A DNA stretch of 64,000 bases. Source: Myxococcota bacterium (GTDB lineage: Bacteria > Myxococcota_A > UBA9160 > UBA4427). The notes below the pieces were generated by a model. That model did no database searches. It saw only the letters and a program-made list of their open reading frames with translations, and had not been told where the DNA came from. Below, in pieces: positions 8,861 to 18,161 of the stretch. The translations under genes and the position numbers were made by a program. The stretch's first letter is position 1. Each line of letters starts with the position of its first letter. Location: positions 1 to 64,000 of the forward strand of contig JAQWRT010000024.1 in NCBI GenBank assembly GCA_029243605.1, in the 5' to 3' direction.

Positions 8861-10087
8861 ATGCTGACCGTCCTCTGGGGCGTAATCGCCTTTACCCTCG
8901 TGATCGTCACGCTGGTACTGGTTCTGATTGCCACGCGCTCCCAGCTCGTGTCCTCGGGTGAGGTCACCATTACGATCAACGATGACCCCGACAAGGCGGT
9001 CAGAACCGCTGCGGGCTCCAGCCTCCTGGGCACTCTTGCGGAGAACAAGCTCTTTGTTCCGTCGGCCTGCGGCGGGCAGGGGACTTGCGGTGTCTGCCGG
9101 GTGGTGGTCAAGGAGGGCGGCGGCTCGCTCCTGCCCACCGAGACCGGCTACATCTCCCGCAAGGAGGCACGTGATGGCTATCGCCTCTCGTGCCAGGTCA
9201 AGGTCAAAGAAGATCTCAAGATCGAAGTTCCCGCCGAAATCTTTGATGTCAAGAAGTGGAACTGCCGGGTGCGGTCGAACGACAACGTCGCCACCTTCAT
9301 CAAGGAACTCGTGCTCGAGTTGCCTGAGGGGGACGAGGTCCCGTTCCGAGCCGGCGGCTATATCCAGATCGAGTGTCCGCCTCACCGAGTCGATTACAAG
9401 GACTTCGAAGTCGACAAGGAATACCGCGAGGACTGGGACAAATTCGACCAGTGGCGATTCACCTCCCAGGTCGAAGAAAGCGTGGTCCGCGCCTACTCCA
9501 TGGCCAACTATCCCGATGAAAAGGGCATCATCATGCTCAACGTGCGCATCGCTTCGCCTCCCCCGCGCACACCGGATGTTCCGCCGGGACAGATGTCCTC
9601 GTATATCTTCAACTTGAAGCCCGGGGACGAAGTCGTCATTTCCGGTCCCTACGGCGAGTTCTATGCCCGAGAGACCAAGAGCGAAATGATCTTCATCGGC
9701 GGCGGAGCCGGCATGGCTCCTATGCGCTCCCATATCTTCGATCAGTTCAGACGTATCGGTACCGACCGCAAGGTCAGCTTCTGGTACGGCGCTCGAAGCA
9801 TGCGCGAAGCGTTCTACGTCGATGACTTCGACAATATCGCCGCGGAGAACGAGAATTTCGGCTGGCACCTCGCCCTTTCCGAACCCCTCCCCGAGGATAA
9901 CTGGGACGGGCTCAAGGGATTCATCCACCAGGTTCTCTTCGACAACTACCTGAAGGACCATCCTGCGCCAGAGGACTGCGAATATTATATCTGCGGCCCA
10001 CCCATGATGAACGATGCCATCATCCAGATGCTCACGAACCTGGGTGTCGAGCAGGAAAATATTATGTTCGACGATTTCGGTGGCTAG
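8861..10087 (+). CDS. nqrF: NQR subunit F (NADH-oxidising, 2Fe-2S and FAD)
   Basis: 408 residues. This is the entry point for electrons from NADH. One N-terminal membrane helix (about 5-24) is followed by a ferredoxin domain with Cys70, Cys76, Cys79 and Cys111 ([13 protein letters not shown] and LSCQ), at the same numbers as I recall for the Vibrio protein. Next come an FAD-binding domain with RAYSMANYP and an NADH-binding domain with [18 protein letters not shown] and YICGPPMMN. It is the last structural subunit of the pump; apbE follows 24 bases later. Confidence 0.98.
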   Translation: MLTVLWGVIAFTLVIVTLVLVLIATRSQLVSSGEVTITINDDPDKAVRTAAGSSLLGTLAENKLFVPSACGGQGTCGVCRVVVKEGGGSLLPTETGYISRKEARDGYRLSCQVKVKEDLKIEVPAEIFDVKKWNCRVRSNDNVATFIKELVLELPEGDEVPFRAGGYIQIECPPHRVDYKDFEVDKEYREDWDKFDQWRFTSQVEESVVRAYSMANYPDEKGIIMLNVRIASPPPRTPDVPPGQMSSYIFNLKPGDEVVISGPYGEFYARETKSEMIFIGGGAGMAPMRSHIFDQFRRIGTDRKVSFWYGARSMREAFYVDDFDNIAAENENFGWHLALSEPLPEDNWDGLKGFIHQVLFDNYLKDHPAPEDCEYYICGPPMMNDAIIQMLTNLGVEQENIMFDDFGG

Positions 10088-10111
10088 CCAAGTCAATCGA
10101 GGTGCTTCCTG

Positions 10112-11227
10112 ATGCCGCCGCCCGGTGCCCTGGATAATCGCGCCCGGCGGCTGCTGATCATCGGCATGCTCGTCTTGGTGGGCGTCTCGGTCTACCGGCT
10201 CTACTACGCCCCGCCTCCGGGCCCCTATGTCGGCTTTTCCGGGGCCACCATGGGAACGACCTGGAACGTCAAGGTGGCCGGAGACGATCTCGGCCCGGGC
10301 AGCCTGCGGAAAATCGGGGCCGCCATCGACAAAGCCCTAGACGATGTCGTCGAGCGCATGTCCACTTGGGAGAGCCACTCGGAAATTTCGAGGTTCAACG
10401 CCTCGGCGTCGCTTCTCCCCTTTAAGGTCTCGCCTCCGGTACTCGAAGTCCTGTCCATCGCCGAAGAGGTCAGCCGAGAATCCGACGGGGCCTTCGATAT
10501 CACCGTTGGGCCTCTCGTGGAAGCCTGGGGCTTCGGCAAAGCCGAACCGGCCTCGTCGCCTCCAAGCGACGCGACCCTGGCGCATATCCGCTCCCGAGTC
10601 GGCTACCGGGGACTTCGCCTGGACGGGGAGGCTGGCACGATCGCCAAGAGCAACCCGCGAATGGAAGTGGACGTGTCGGCCATCGCGAAGGGCTACGGGG
10701 TCGACCGAGTGGCCGAAGCGCTCGAGGGTCTGGGACACCGCGACTACCTGGTCGAGGTCGGCGGTGAGTTGCGAGCCCGGGGGATGAAGAACAACGGTCA
10801 GGTCTGGCGCGTCGCCATCGAAAGGCCCTCGGATGAGATCCGAACCCTGCACCGGGTGCTGGCGCTTCGGGACGCCTCCATGGCCACCTCCGGCGACTAC
10901 CGGAATTATTACGAAAGCGATGGGAAGCGGGTCTCCCACACCATCGACCCCCGAACCGGCCACCCCATCGACCATACCCTCGCTTCGGTGAGCGTCGTCC
11001 ACCCCAGCGCCACCTGGGCCGACGCTTGGGCCACGGCGCTGAACGTCCTCGGTCCCCAGGCGGGGTATGCTCTCGCCATCCGCGAGGGACTCGCGGTCCA
11101 TTTTATCCTACGCTCAGCCCCCGGGGGGTTTGAGGTTTTGTCGACCCCCCCATTCGCCGCCTTGCTCGCGGCCACCGAAGCCCTCGACCCGACGGTGCCG
11201 GACGAATCCCAGCCTTCTCAGGAGTAG
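10112..11227 (+). CDS. apbE: FAD:protein FMN transferase ApbE
   Basis: 371 residues. ApbE transfers FMN from FAD to the Thr of (S/T)GAT motifs outside the cytoplasm. The N-terminus has a membrane anchor (RRLLIIGMLVLVGVSVYRL), not a lipobox. The family motifs include MGTTWNVKV, FDITVGPLVEAWGFG, VDVSAIAKGYGVDRVAE and HTIDPRTGHPID, the last near the Mg/FAD site. Its place between nqrF and nqrM says its main clients are NqrB and NqrC. The flavinylation-motif protein at 12018-12560 is a likely third client. Confidence 0.96.
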   Translation: MPPPGALDNRARRLLIIGMLVLVGVSVYRLYYAPPPGPYVGFSGATMGTTWNVKVAGDDLGPGSLRKIGAAIDKALDDVVERMSTWESHSEISRFNASASLLPFKVSPPVLEVLSIAEEVSRESDGAFDITVGPLVEAWGFGKAEPASSPPSDATLAHIRSRVGYRGLRLDGEAGTIAKSNPRMEVDVSAIAKGYGVDRVAEALEGLGHRDYLVEVGGELRARGMKNNGQVWRVAIERPSDEIRTLHRVLALRDASMATSGDYRNYYESDGKRVSHTIDPRTGHPIDHTLASVSVVHPSATWADAWATALNVLGPQAGYALAIREGLAVHFILRSAPGGFEVLSTPPFAALLAATEALDPTVPDESQPSQE

Positions 11228-11236
11228 CCGTCGACC

Positions 11237-11416
11237 ATGCAGACCATCCTTCTGACCACACTGATCTTCGCCTTGGCCATGGGCGCCATGGCCTTGGGCG
11301 TGATCTTTGCCCGGCGCCCATTGAAGGGTTCATGCGGCGGAACCGGTGAAGCCTGCGCGTGCAGTCGAGCCGAGCGTCGACGTTGCTCTTCCTTCGAACC
11401 CGAGGATCGTGACTAG
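11237..11416 (+). CDS. nqrM: NqrM, NQR maturation protein
   Basis: A 59-residue gene, easily missed because of its size. ATG 11237 opens a single membrane helix (residues 3-24, TILLTTLIFALAMGAMALG) followed by a short cytoplasmic tail with the cysteine cluster GSCGGTGEACACS and one further Cys. This is the arrangement of NqrM (old name DUF539), which is needed to assemble the intramembrane iron site of NqrD/NqrE. Its position nine bases after apbE, at the end of the nqr operon, is the usual one. Confidence 0.88.
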   Translation: MQTILLTTLIFALAMGAMALGVIFARRPLKGSCGGTGEACACSRAERRRCSSFEPEDRD

Positions 11417-11444
11417 GTCCGTGTCCCTCGGCTTCGCCATGCGC

Positions 11445-11957
11445 TCACTCGTCTTCAACGAAGCCGGTGTAGTTTTGCGCTTGGTGTTCGGTGAAGACCG
11501 CCCAAACCGAAATGATCACCAGGACAATCAGACTGCCCTGAAGCAGGAGAAACCCTGCGACCTTGATGATCGCGAATTCGGGACTCACGAAACGAACCAA
11601 CCACCCCGACCCTTCCGAGACAATCCCAGCCAAGAAGGGAACCGTGATCAGCCATACCTTTGCGGTGCTCGACACGGGAATAAAGAGCATCACGTGCGTG
11701 AGCACCATCAACAACATGCCCATGGCAAAGAGGTGGAAGTGCGAAAGCTCAAGCAGCCCCTGGTAGCTCCTCGGTGAGGTGAACTGCTCCTCATTGCCCA
11801 AATAATGAGCCACCACCGACGCCGGGTCCAACGACATCTGATCGAAGTAGAGCAGGAAGTTGGTCACAATGAGCAGAGCGACGTAGAGCGAATAGAGGAT
11901 CACAATCACCTGGAGCAGGCGATTTCGATTCCATTCCCCGGTGACTACGAATCGCAT
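11445..11957 (-). CDS. Four-helix membrane protein of the porin/flavoprotein operon
   Basis: 170 residues from ATG 11957. I do not recognise a named family. There are about four membrane segments: 14-40 (LLQVIVILYSLYVALLIVTN), 68-93, 101-120 and 133-155. Three histidines cluster at the start and end of the second segment (ELSHFHLFAMGMLL and VLTHVMLF), a spacing that could ligate heme, though this is only a suggestion. It is the third gene of a minus-strand unit (porin, FMN-binding protein, this gene), 60 bases after the FMN-binding gene. It could connect the membrane quinone pool or a cytoplasmic donor to the periplasmic flavoprotein. Confidence 0.7.
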   Translation of the reverse strand: MRFVVTGEWNRNRLLQVIVILYSLYVALLIVTNFLLYFDQMSLDPASVVAHYLGNEEQFTSPRSYQGLLELSHFHLFAMGMLLMVLTHVMLFIPVSSTAKVWLITVPFLAGIVSEGSGWLVRFVSPEFAIIKVAGFLLLQGSLIVLVIISVWAVFTEHQAQNYTGFVEDE

Positions 11958-12017
11958 AGAATTTTGGCGCCTCCATGATCACGTAACCGTGAATCCGAAT
12001 AGTACCTGCTCAAACCC

Positions 12018-12560
12018 TCACCCCCCCTGAAGCACTCGATGGAAAGCGAGCGTTCGGCGAACGGCATCGGCCGTCGCGCGAGTCGTCAGCGTAGCACCGC
12101 TCACCGCGTCGATATCATGTCCCACGCGTAGAGAGTCCTCTTTTCCCTTCCCCACGAAGAGTTCGTACCAACGGGCGCTGGGCATATACTCCAGGGGCTC
12201 CGCAAAACTCAGCACCTGAACGCGCAGCACGCGCCCAGTCGGACCGAGCACCACCATCAAGGCCTCGTCGTGAGTTCGCACGCGATGCACATCGATGTTC
12301 GCGGTGCCAAGAAGTTCTTCTTCACGCCAAGCACGGTGGAGAGTGACCAACCGGGATTCCACCCGAGAGCGCGAAAGGCGCTGGATCTCGGCGACCTGAT
12401 CCGCCGAAAGGATATGGGTCTCCTTCTCTAAGCGTTGGACATCGGGAAAGGCCAGGGCCAGGGCCCGCTGCTGGCTGTAGAGATTGAGAGCGCGCACTCC
12501 CCCCGCGGTAGCGAGAATAAAAAAACCAACAAATACGAAGAGGTATGCTTTTTTCCTCAA
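12018..12560 (-). CDS. Periplasmic FMN-binding-domain protein
   Basis: 180 residues. The start is TTG 12560 (MRKKAYLF), preceded by GAGG at about ten bases. A signal peptide or anchor (residues 5-26, AYLFVFVGFFILATAGGVRA) exports the protein. The C-terminal domain resembles the NqrC/RnfG FMN-binding domain: VVLGPTGRVLRVQVLSFAEP, then IDAVSGATLTTRAT, where Thr157 would be the ApbE flavinylation site. ApbE is encoded 800 bases away. A role as an extracytoplasmic electron carrier, perhaps reducing a metal brought in by the porin encoded just upstream (35-base gap), is an inference from context. Confidence 0.82.
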   Translation of the reverse strand: MRKKAYLFVFVGFFILATAGGVRALNLYSQQRALALAFPDVQRLEKETHILSADQVAEIQRLSRSRVESRLVTLHRAWREEELLGTANIDVHRVRTHDEALMVVLGPTGRVLRVQVLSFAEPLEYMPSARWYELFVGKGKEDSLRVGHDIDAVSGATLTTRATADAVRRTLAFHRVLQGG

Positions 12561-12594
12561 CTCACTTCGACCTCATAGAGGGGAGAGGGGAGCT

Positions 12595-14061
12595 CTAGAA
12601 TACGTAGCCCGCCCCAAATTGCACCTGCTCGGAAAGCAGGGCGTCACCCGACTCCCTAACGACCCGGCGATAGTCGAGTTTGAAAACCACCTGGGGAATC
12701 GGCTTGTACTGCAGTCCGGTGGTGTAGATGTGTTGATCGTATTCCAGGCTACGGGCATAGGTGCTTCCCTGCATACTCGCTTGGGTATCGAGTCGCTCGT
12801 AACGGAAAAAAGGTTCAAGGGACATCCGGGTTTCGGGGAGAAGTAGGGGCAACACATCGTACGCGACCTCGACATAGCCTCCCAACAAACTCTGGGCGAG
12901 ATAGCCCTTCTTTTTCTCCACGTTGTCAGGATTCATATTAAACGCCTGAATTCCCGCGTTCAATGCATTGGGATTATCAACGAAGGCGTGGGAGAAGAGC
13001 GCACGCGCGGTGATCCCGTGAAGCTTGTACTCGGCGTGGATCTCGTAGATCGTCGTCGTAAGGCTGCCCACTTTAGAGCCCGCCAGCTCTTGCCCTTGGC
13101 CCTGGTTCCCATAGTAGACCGAGGCACCGAGAGCGAGACCCCGGGCCGCTTCGAAATCGGTGCGGAAGACGAAGGACCAATCGTTGGCGAGGGATTTGGC
13201 TCCCTTCTGTCGGCCGCCCCGAAAACCCGAGGCGTCGAAGTTCTTTCCCTTCAGACTGGTGACGGCGTAGGCTTGGTAAGTCAGCCGACTGCTCAGTCGA
13301 CCAAAAAAACCGGCTCCGTTTTCTCTCCAGGTCGTTGGGATAATCGTCAATTCAACTTCTGGCCGGGATGCTCCGTAGTAAAAAGTGGGCTCGTGCAATT
13401 GGTTGACGAAGCCCATGGGAAGCAAGATTAAACCGACTCTGAGATTCAGCGCTTCCGAGTGCAGGTAGTCGAGGTTGAGAAACTCGACGTAGACATTGCT
13501 CTTCCCGCCGTGCTCGAACTCGAACTCCGAATTAAGAAGCCACTTGTCGGAGAATTTGTATCCCACGTAAAGCACTGCGCGCAGGGCGTCGAAGATATCG
13601 TCGCTCTTGGGGTCGTGCTGAAACCGAACTTCTCCATAGCCGCCGATGGAGAGACCACTGTCCTGGCCATAGACCTTGGCGGCGGAGGGTCCGACACCCC
13701 AGACAGGATCGAACTCCGAGTCCTCGGGCACCGCGACCGCAACGCGTTCGGCGCTCAACTCGGCGGCAAGCACTTGGACTTGCTCTTCGAGGGCGGCGAT
13801 GCGTTCGTCGGTGGTGGCTTTGTTCCCAGGGGCTTTGCTCGCCGTGGCTTCTTCGGGTGAGGGTTCGTCGGCAGCGGCTTGATCGGGGCGGGCCTGACGG
13901 GGGGTCGGTGTTGAATCGGACTCGGCCGCCCCAGCGGGTCCGCCGGCCAAGGCCAAGAGGACCGCGAGCACGAGCCCGAAGCGGGGCCCGGGGCCCCAGA
14001 AAAAACGTGCGACCCCCAAGAGGCCCATGCGTCCCCCGCCGAAACTCTCCCCAACCGCCAC
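12595..14061 (-). CDS. Outer-membrane porin-like beta-barrel
   Basis: 488 residues if GTG 14061 is used; it has AGGAGG with an eight-base spacer. ATGs at 14067, 14028 and 14109 are alternatives. The signal peptide is GLVLAVLLALAGGPAGA, followed by a Pro/Ala/Thr-rich stretch and a short coiled coil (ERIAALEEQVQVLAAELSAE), which often trimerises or anchors porins. Then comes a barrel with alternating aromatic strands (GYGEVRFQHDP, LNSEFEFEHGGKSNVYVEF, FFRYERLDTQ). The protein ends in GAGYVF; a terminal Phe is the outer-membrane insertion signal. It heads the three-gene operon and lies behind the promoter and Fur-like box at 14167-14215. The substrate is unknown. Confidence 0.85.
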   Translation of the reverse strand: MAVGESFGGGRMGLLGVARFFWGPGPRFGLVLAVLLALAGGPAGAAESDSTPTPRQARPDQAAADEPSPEEATASKAPGNKATTDERIAALEEQVQVLAAELSAERVAVAVPEDSEFDPVWGVGPSAAKVYGQDSGLSIGGYGEVRFQHDPKSDDIFDALRAVLYVGYKFSDKWLLNSEFEFEHGGKSNVYVEFLNLDYLHSEALNLRVGLILLPMGFVNQLHEPTFYYGASRPEVELTIIPTTWRENGAGFFGRLSSRLTYQAYAVTSLKGKNFDASGFRGGRQKGAKSLANDWSFVFRTDFEAARGLALGASVYYGNQGQGQELAGSKVGSLTTTIYEIHAEYKLHGITARALFSHAFVDNPNALNAGIQAFNMNPDNVEKKKGYLAQSLLGGYVEVAYDVLPLLLPETRMSLEPFFRYERLDTQASMQGSTYARSLEYDQHIYTTGLQYKPIPQVVFKLDYRRVVRESGDALLSEQVQFGAGYVF

Positions 14062-14166
14062 TCTCATCTCCTCCTGGCTCGCTTGCATCACTTCCCCTCG
14101 GGAGGCCACGCCCGTGGCCCCCTGGCCTACCGGGTCCGTGGATTGAATATCCCTTCCCCATTAGAT

Positions 14167-14186
14167 GAAAACGATTTTCAAAATCG
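14167..14186 (-). promoter_or_regulatory. Fur-box-like operator of the porin operon
   Basis: Bases 14172-14186 form a perfect 7-1-7 palindrome (CGATTTT-C-AAAATCG). The 19 bases 14167-14185 agree with the classical Fur consensus at 13 positions. The site begins directly downstream of the predicted -10 element, so a bound repressor would block transcription. Fur is the best fit, but another palindrome-binding repressor cannot be excluded. Confidence 0.55.
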
Positions 14187-14215
14187 ATGATAAGGGATTA
14201 ATCCAAAGTCGGCAA
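14187..14215 (-). promoter_or_regulatory. Sigma-70-type promoter of the porin operon
   Basis: On the minus strand TTGCCG (14215-14210) is separated by 17 bases from TATCAT (14192-14187). Transcription would start within the Fur-like palindrome and run into the porin gene. Confidence 0.55.
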
Positions 14216-14294
14216 GATTGCAAGGGGCGACTCCAGGGACTGTCCGAAACCCTTCCCCGGCGGAGGGAAAGTCGGCGCCCGGGCGATTCGGGGC

Positions 14295-14969
14295 CTAGGC
14301 GAACCAGGCGGAGTGGAAATAGCGAACCACCGCGGTGAGCAGAATTCCAATCGCCGGGGCCCGCCAGCCCAGGCCCCGAAGCCCCTCGAGGGTCCTGGGT
14401 CCGGTGAAGGGGAACAGGGGCGTGGCCGCGTAAAACGCCCGGTAAGGGGAATTCGGGGGGTGCAGCTTGCGGCGATCCTGGTGGACGGCGCCGATCACAA
14501 CAAAGATCGGAAATCCGGAAAAGAATGCGATGTCGGTCGCATAGCCGTTGACCAGCAAGTGGAGCAGCCCAAAAATTCCCAGGGCCATGAAAACCGAGTG
14601 CCGGGTGATCAGATGGACGCCCCGGGCCTCTGTGGGCGACTCCCCGCCCCCAGCCCCCATAGAGGCCGGGCTCGGGGTCAACACCCCCGCGACCAAGAGG
14701 ATGAAGGCAACGGCCATCCCCGCGGAAATCAGCCAGAAAAGCAGGGGACCGGCCCCGGGTGCCCAGAAGAGCATCCCCTCGTGCTTGTGGGCGAAATAGA
14801 CGCTGACCAGCGGGACAAAGGTCGCCAGAGAGACCAGGGAGTAGACCCCCATGAAGCCCTTCTCGCCCAGCACTCCCACCAATCTTGGGCGAAGCCCGAC
14901 GCTCGAGAGCAGGATATGACTCGCCCCGAAGGCCAACCACAGGCACACGATCAGGACGGTGGGGCTCAT
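14295..14969 (-). CDS. NnrU-family membrane protein
   Basis: 224 residues from ATG 14969, with GAGGA upstream. There are several membrane helices: 3-22, 40-58, 72-97, 128-146 and 150-165. The core ITRHSVFMALGIFGLLHLLVNG, followed by DRRKL, is the NnrU signature. NnrU was first described with nitric-oxide/nitrite reduction genes, and its relatives are heme- or isoprenoid-linked membrane proteins; the true reaction is unsettled. No denitrification genes are in the window. The gene has its own strong promoter at 15119-15146. Confidence 0.8.
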   Translation of the reverse strand: MSPTVLIVCLWLAFGASHILLSSVGLRPRLVGVLGEKGFMGVYSLVSLATFVPLVSVYFAHKHEGMLFWAPGAGPLLFWLISAGMAVAFILLVAGVLTPSPASMGAGGGESPTEARGVHLITRHSVFMALGIFGLLHLLVNGYATDIAFFSGFPIFVVIGAVHQDRRKLHPPNSPYRAFYAATPLFPFTGPRTLEGLRGLGWRAPAIGILLTAVVRYFHSAWFA

Positions 14970-15118
14970 CGCGGATCCTCCCGAGCGGGCTCTCTCGCCA
15001 TGCGCCTCCGCCGGGTCGGGCCCCTCCTGGGGGACGATAACCCAGTTGCCGGACCCGGATCGCAGACAAAAAAAGAGCCCGCCAACCGGCGAGCCATGAA
15101 TTTTGTAACGATAGAGAT

Positions 15119-15146
15119 ATTATAACATAGATTGGCTTTTCGTCAA
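15119..15146 (-). promoter_or_regulatory. Strong sigma-70-type promoter upstream of the NnrU gene
   Basis: Minus-strand TTGACG (15146-15141), a 16-base spacer, and a perfect TATAAT (15124-15119). The surrounding AT-rich patch stands out in this GC-rich sequence. It would give a leader of roughly 145 bases before ATG 14969; nothing obvious is folded in that leader. Confidence 0.65.
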
Positions 15147-15280
15147 GCACCTTTTCACCAACCCCGCCAAAGCGCCATCCAACCGCCAAAAAGCTTCCGC
15201 GACTGCCCCAAGACTCGACTTTTTTGCCGGGTAAAACGGCGTTTCTATCGGTGGCCGATCAAGCGGCTACCGTACCCACC

Positions 15281-16543
15281 GTGCCCCGACGTGCCCTCCT
15301 GATCTTCGCCCTCTCCGCCTGGGGGTGCCTCGCCCTCGGCGCGAACCTCGCCCAAGCCCACGGCAAGAGCGTCTCCTATTCGACCTGGCGCATGAGCGAG
15401 GACGGCGCCCGAGTGAGCGTGCGAATCCCTCTGCTCGACCTCAGCCGACTGGGCATTCCCCTGCCCCTGCCCGGCCAACCCGACACCCAGGGCGCCCAGC
15501 GCGCGGTCGGCCGCTACCTGGCCCAGCATCTGGAGTTGCGAACGCCCGAGGGTCCCTGCATCCCCATTGCCCCCCCCTCGGCTCGGCCCAGCCAGCCGGG
15601 CTGGGTCCGCTTTCACTGGTCCCTGAACTGCGAGCCCGGTTCGGAGCGGAGCCTGGGCAGCGACATCCTCCTCAATGAAGCCCCCTCGCACCTGCATTTT
15701 GCCCGGGTCACGCTCGGAGACGAGACCGGAGCCGCGCCGGCACGCATCGTCGAGCGGGTCCTCACCGAGGCGGAGCCCAACTGGTCGCTGAACCTCGAGG
15801 CGAAGCCCGGGGAGCCAGCAAATGCGTCCAGCGATTCCTTCGGGCGCTACCTCACCCTCGGTGTCGAACACATTCTCAGCGGCTGGGATCACCTGGCCTT
15901 TGTCTTCGCGCTGATCCTGCTGGCCCGAAGCCTGGGGGAGGTCGCTCGCCTGATCACGGGCTTCACCGTGGCCCACAGCATCACCCTGGGGCTGGCTGTC
16001 CTTGGGTGGGTGCGCGTTTCCAGCGCACCCGTGGAAGCCCTGATCGGATTCTCCGTCGCGCTCATCGCCCTCGAGAACGGCTGGACCCTCGCGGGACGAG
16101 GCCGCTGGGTCCCCCGGCTCACGGTCTTCGCTCTGGTTGCCATGGCCGGCCTGGCCGTCTGGGGCATCGGTTCCCTGCCCGCGATCAGTCTCCTCGGCTT
16201 GGCGCTTTTCGCCGCGACCCATTTCGACATTCTCCGTCGCGCGCCCAACGCCAACCTTCACCGGGTTGCCTTGGCCTTCGCCTTCGGGTTGATCCACGGC
16301 TTCGGCTTCGCGGGCGTGCTCGCCGAGATGGAACTTCCCACCGATCGTCTGGCCACCGCTCTACTGGGTTTCAATCTTGGAGTCGAGGTCGGCCAGCTCG
16401 CCGTCGTCGCGATCATCTGGCCAGGGCTGGTTCTCCTGCGACGCCTCACCGACGGCCGGCCCGCCCGGTTCTTCGCCGAGGCCGCCTCGGCCGCGGTCTG
16501 CGGCGTGGGGGTCTACTGGTTCCTCGCGCGCAGTCTCGCCTGA
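15281..16543 (+). CDS. HupE/UreJ-2-like membrane protein
   Basis: About 420 residues. The start is uncertain: GTG 15281 gives a clean signal peptide (RRALLIFALSAWGCLALG, cut near AQAHG), while TTG 15224 or GTG 15251 would add a useless extension; none has a good ribosome site. A periplasmic N-terminal half (about 170 residues) is followed by a seven-helix C-terminal half containing LGVEHILSGWDHLAFVFALI, FTVAHSITLGLAVL and AFGLIHGFGFAGVL, the histidine-rich motifs of the HupE/UreJ family. That family includes nickel/cobalt permeases, but this two-part version has no proven substrate. No urease or hydrogenase gene is nearby. Confidence 0.78.
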   Translation: MPRRALLIFALSAWGCLALGANLAQAHGKSVSYSTWRMSEDGARVSVRIPLLDLSRLGIPLPLPGQPDTQGAQRAVGRYLAQHLELRTPEGPCIPIAPPSARPSQPGWVRFHWSLNCEPGSERSLGSDILLNEAPSHLHFARVTLGDETGAAPARIVERVLTEAEPNWSLNLEAKPGEPANASSDSFGRYLTLGVEHILSGWDHLAFVFALILLARSLGEVARLITGFTVAHSITLGLAVLGWVRVSSAPVEALIGFSVALIALENGWTLAGRGRWVPRLTVFALVAMAGLAVWGIGSLPAISLLGLALFAATHFDILRRAPNANLHRVALAFAFGLIHGFGFAGVLAEMELPTDRLATALLGFNLGVEVGQLAVVAIIWPGLVLLRRLTDGRPARFFAEAASAAVCGVGVYWFLARSLA

Positions 16544-16618
16544 AACCCGGCGCGGTCCCCTCGGCGGAAAATCGCCTACGTTCCAACCGATCCACAGCCC
16601 CCGGACCGAGGAGACAAA

Positions 16619-18046
16619 ATGGCCTTCAGCGAGTACGACCAGCACGACGCCGTAGGACTAGCGGAGTGCGTCGCCCAAGGAGAGGTCTCGCCCGAGGAAC
16701 TCCTCGACGAAGCCCTGACCCGAATGAAGCGCCTCAACCCCACCCTGAATGCGGTGGTGATCCCCATGGAGGAAGAGTCTCGAGCGAGTCTGGCCGCCGG
16801 GCTACCCAAGGGTTCCCTCTCGGGGGTTCCCTTCCTCCTCAAGGATCTCGCCCTCAATTATGCGGGGGTTCGCACCACCCACGGCTGCCGCCTCTTTGCC
16901 GAGTCGATTCCCGAGCGGGACAGCGAACTCACTCGACGCTACAGGGCCGCGGGCCTGGTCGTCTTCGGCAAGTCCGCTTCCCCGGAATTTGGTTTGACCA
17001 CCACCACCGAATCGCTTCTCTTTGGCCAGACCCGCAACCCCTGGAACCTCGAACACGTCGCCGGCGGTTCGTCTGGAGGTGCGGCCGCAGCCGTGGCCGC
17101 GGGCATGCTGCCCTTGGCTCACGCCAGCGACGGCGGGGGCTCGATCCGCATCCCGGCGGCTTGCTGCGGACTCTTCGGCCTGAAGCCCAGCCGAGGGCGT
17201 ATGCCCTTTGGGCCCGACGTGGGTGAGGGCTGGAGCGGCATGTCCACCATGCACGCGGTTTCGCGCAGCGTTCGGGATAGCGCGACCCTTCTCGATGCAT
17301 CGGATGGGGCGGATATCGGGGCCCCCTACCCGGCCCCTCCCAAGGCGCGCCCCTATCGCGAGGAGGTGGATCGAGAGCCCGCTCCCCTGCGAATCGCCCT
17401 CCTCGAAGAGACCTTCAACGGGCTCCCCACGGATCCCGACTGCCTCGATGCCGTACGCGATGCGGCCAAGCTCTGCGATTCCTTGGGCCACCGTGTGGAG
17501 CCCACAAAATTCTCCATCGACGCCCAGGCCCTGGCCACCTCGAGCCAGACCATCATGGGAGGAAACGTCGCGAGCCTACTTGACGACCGGGTGGCTGCCC
17601 TGGGCCGGGAACTTCGCGAAGACGACATGGAGCCCTTCACCTGGACCAGCCTGCAAGCCGCTCGGGAGCGAAGCGCCGCCGACTACGCCCGAGCGATTCG
17701 CGGGATCCACGCCGTCGGGCGACAAGTCGAAGATTTCCTCCAGAGTTTCGACATGATCCTCTCGCCCACCATGGGCGCACCGCCCGAAAAACTCGGTGTC
17801 CTGGCGCTCTCGAACCCCGATCTTCCGACCCTGGTCACGCGACTGATGACCTCGGTGGGCTACACCCAAATCTTCAACGCCTCGGGGCACCCCGCCATGT
17901 CGGTCCCCCTTTGCTGGAACGCCCAGGGGCTTCCCATCGGAATCCAATTCGCCGCGCGCCTGGGCGAGGAGGGCAGCCTATTCCGCCTGGCGGGCCAACT
18001 CGAAAAGGCTCGGCCGTGGGCATCCCGCCGACCTCCGACGGCCTGA
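16619..18046 (+). CDS. Amidase signature family hydrolase
   Basis: 475 residues, ATG 16619 preceded by GGAG. The amidase Ser-cisSer-Lys triad can be placed at Lys75 (FLLKD), Ser151 (AGGSSGG) and Ser175 (DGGGSIRIPA). The fold covers the whole length, with NPWN before the glycine-serine motif and PLCWNAQGLPIGIQFAAR near the end. Amide or ester hydrolysis in the cytoplasm is expected. It is not GatA of the amidotransferase (no gatB/gatC nearby), and the substrate is open. It stands upstream of a thiolase gene, so a role in acid catabolism is possible. Confidence 0.88.
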   Translation: MAFSEYDQHDAVGLAECVAQGEVSPEELLDEALTRMKRLNPTLNAVVIPMEEESRASLAAGLPKGSLSGVPFLLKDLALNYAGVRTTHGCRLFAESIPERDSELTRRYRAAGLVVFGKSASPEFGLTTTTESLLFGQTRNPWNLEHVAGGSSGGAAAAVAAGMLPLAHASDGGGSIRIPAACCGLFGLKPSRGRMPFGPDVGEGWSGMSTMHAVSRSVRDSATLLDASDGADIGAPYPAPPKARPYREEVDREPAPLRIALLEETFNGLPTDPDCLDAVRDAAKLCDSLGHRVEPTKFSIDAQALATSSQTIMGGNVASLLDDRVAALGRELREDDMEPFTWTSLQAARERSAADYARAIRGIHAVGRQVEDFLQSFDMILSPTMGAPPEKLGVLALSNPDLPTLVTRLMTSVGYTQIFNASGHPAMSVPLCWNAQGLPIGIQFAARLGEEGSLFRLAGQLEKARPWASRRPPTA

Positions 18047-18161
18047 AAAGGGCGTCCAAGAACCCCCTAGGGCGAGGGGCGAGGGCTCTCAAATTCGGTA
18101 GTTTCTTGGGTTCCAAAACGTAATTTTGTTCGTTTTTCCCAACCCCACCGGAGGAACCCCC

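Noticed and set aside
8801..10096. 431-codon open frame antisense to nqrF
   Set aside because: Shadow of a strongly conserved gene; composition is not protein-like.
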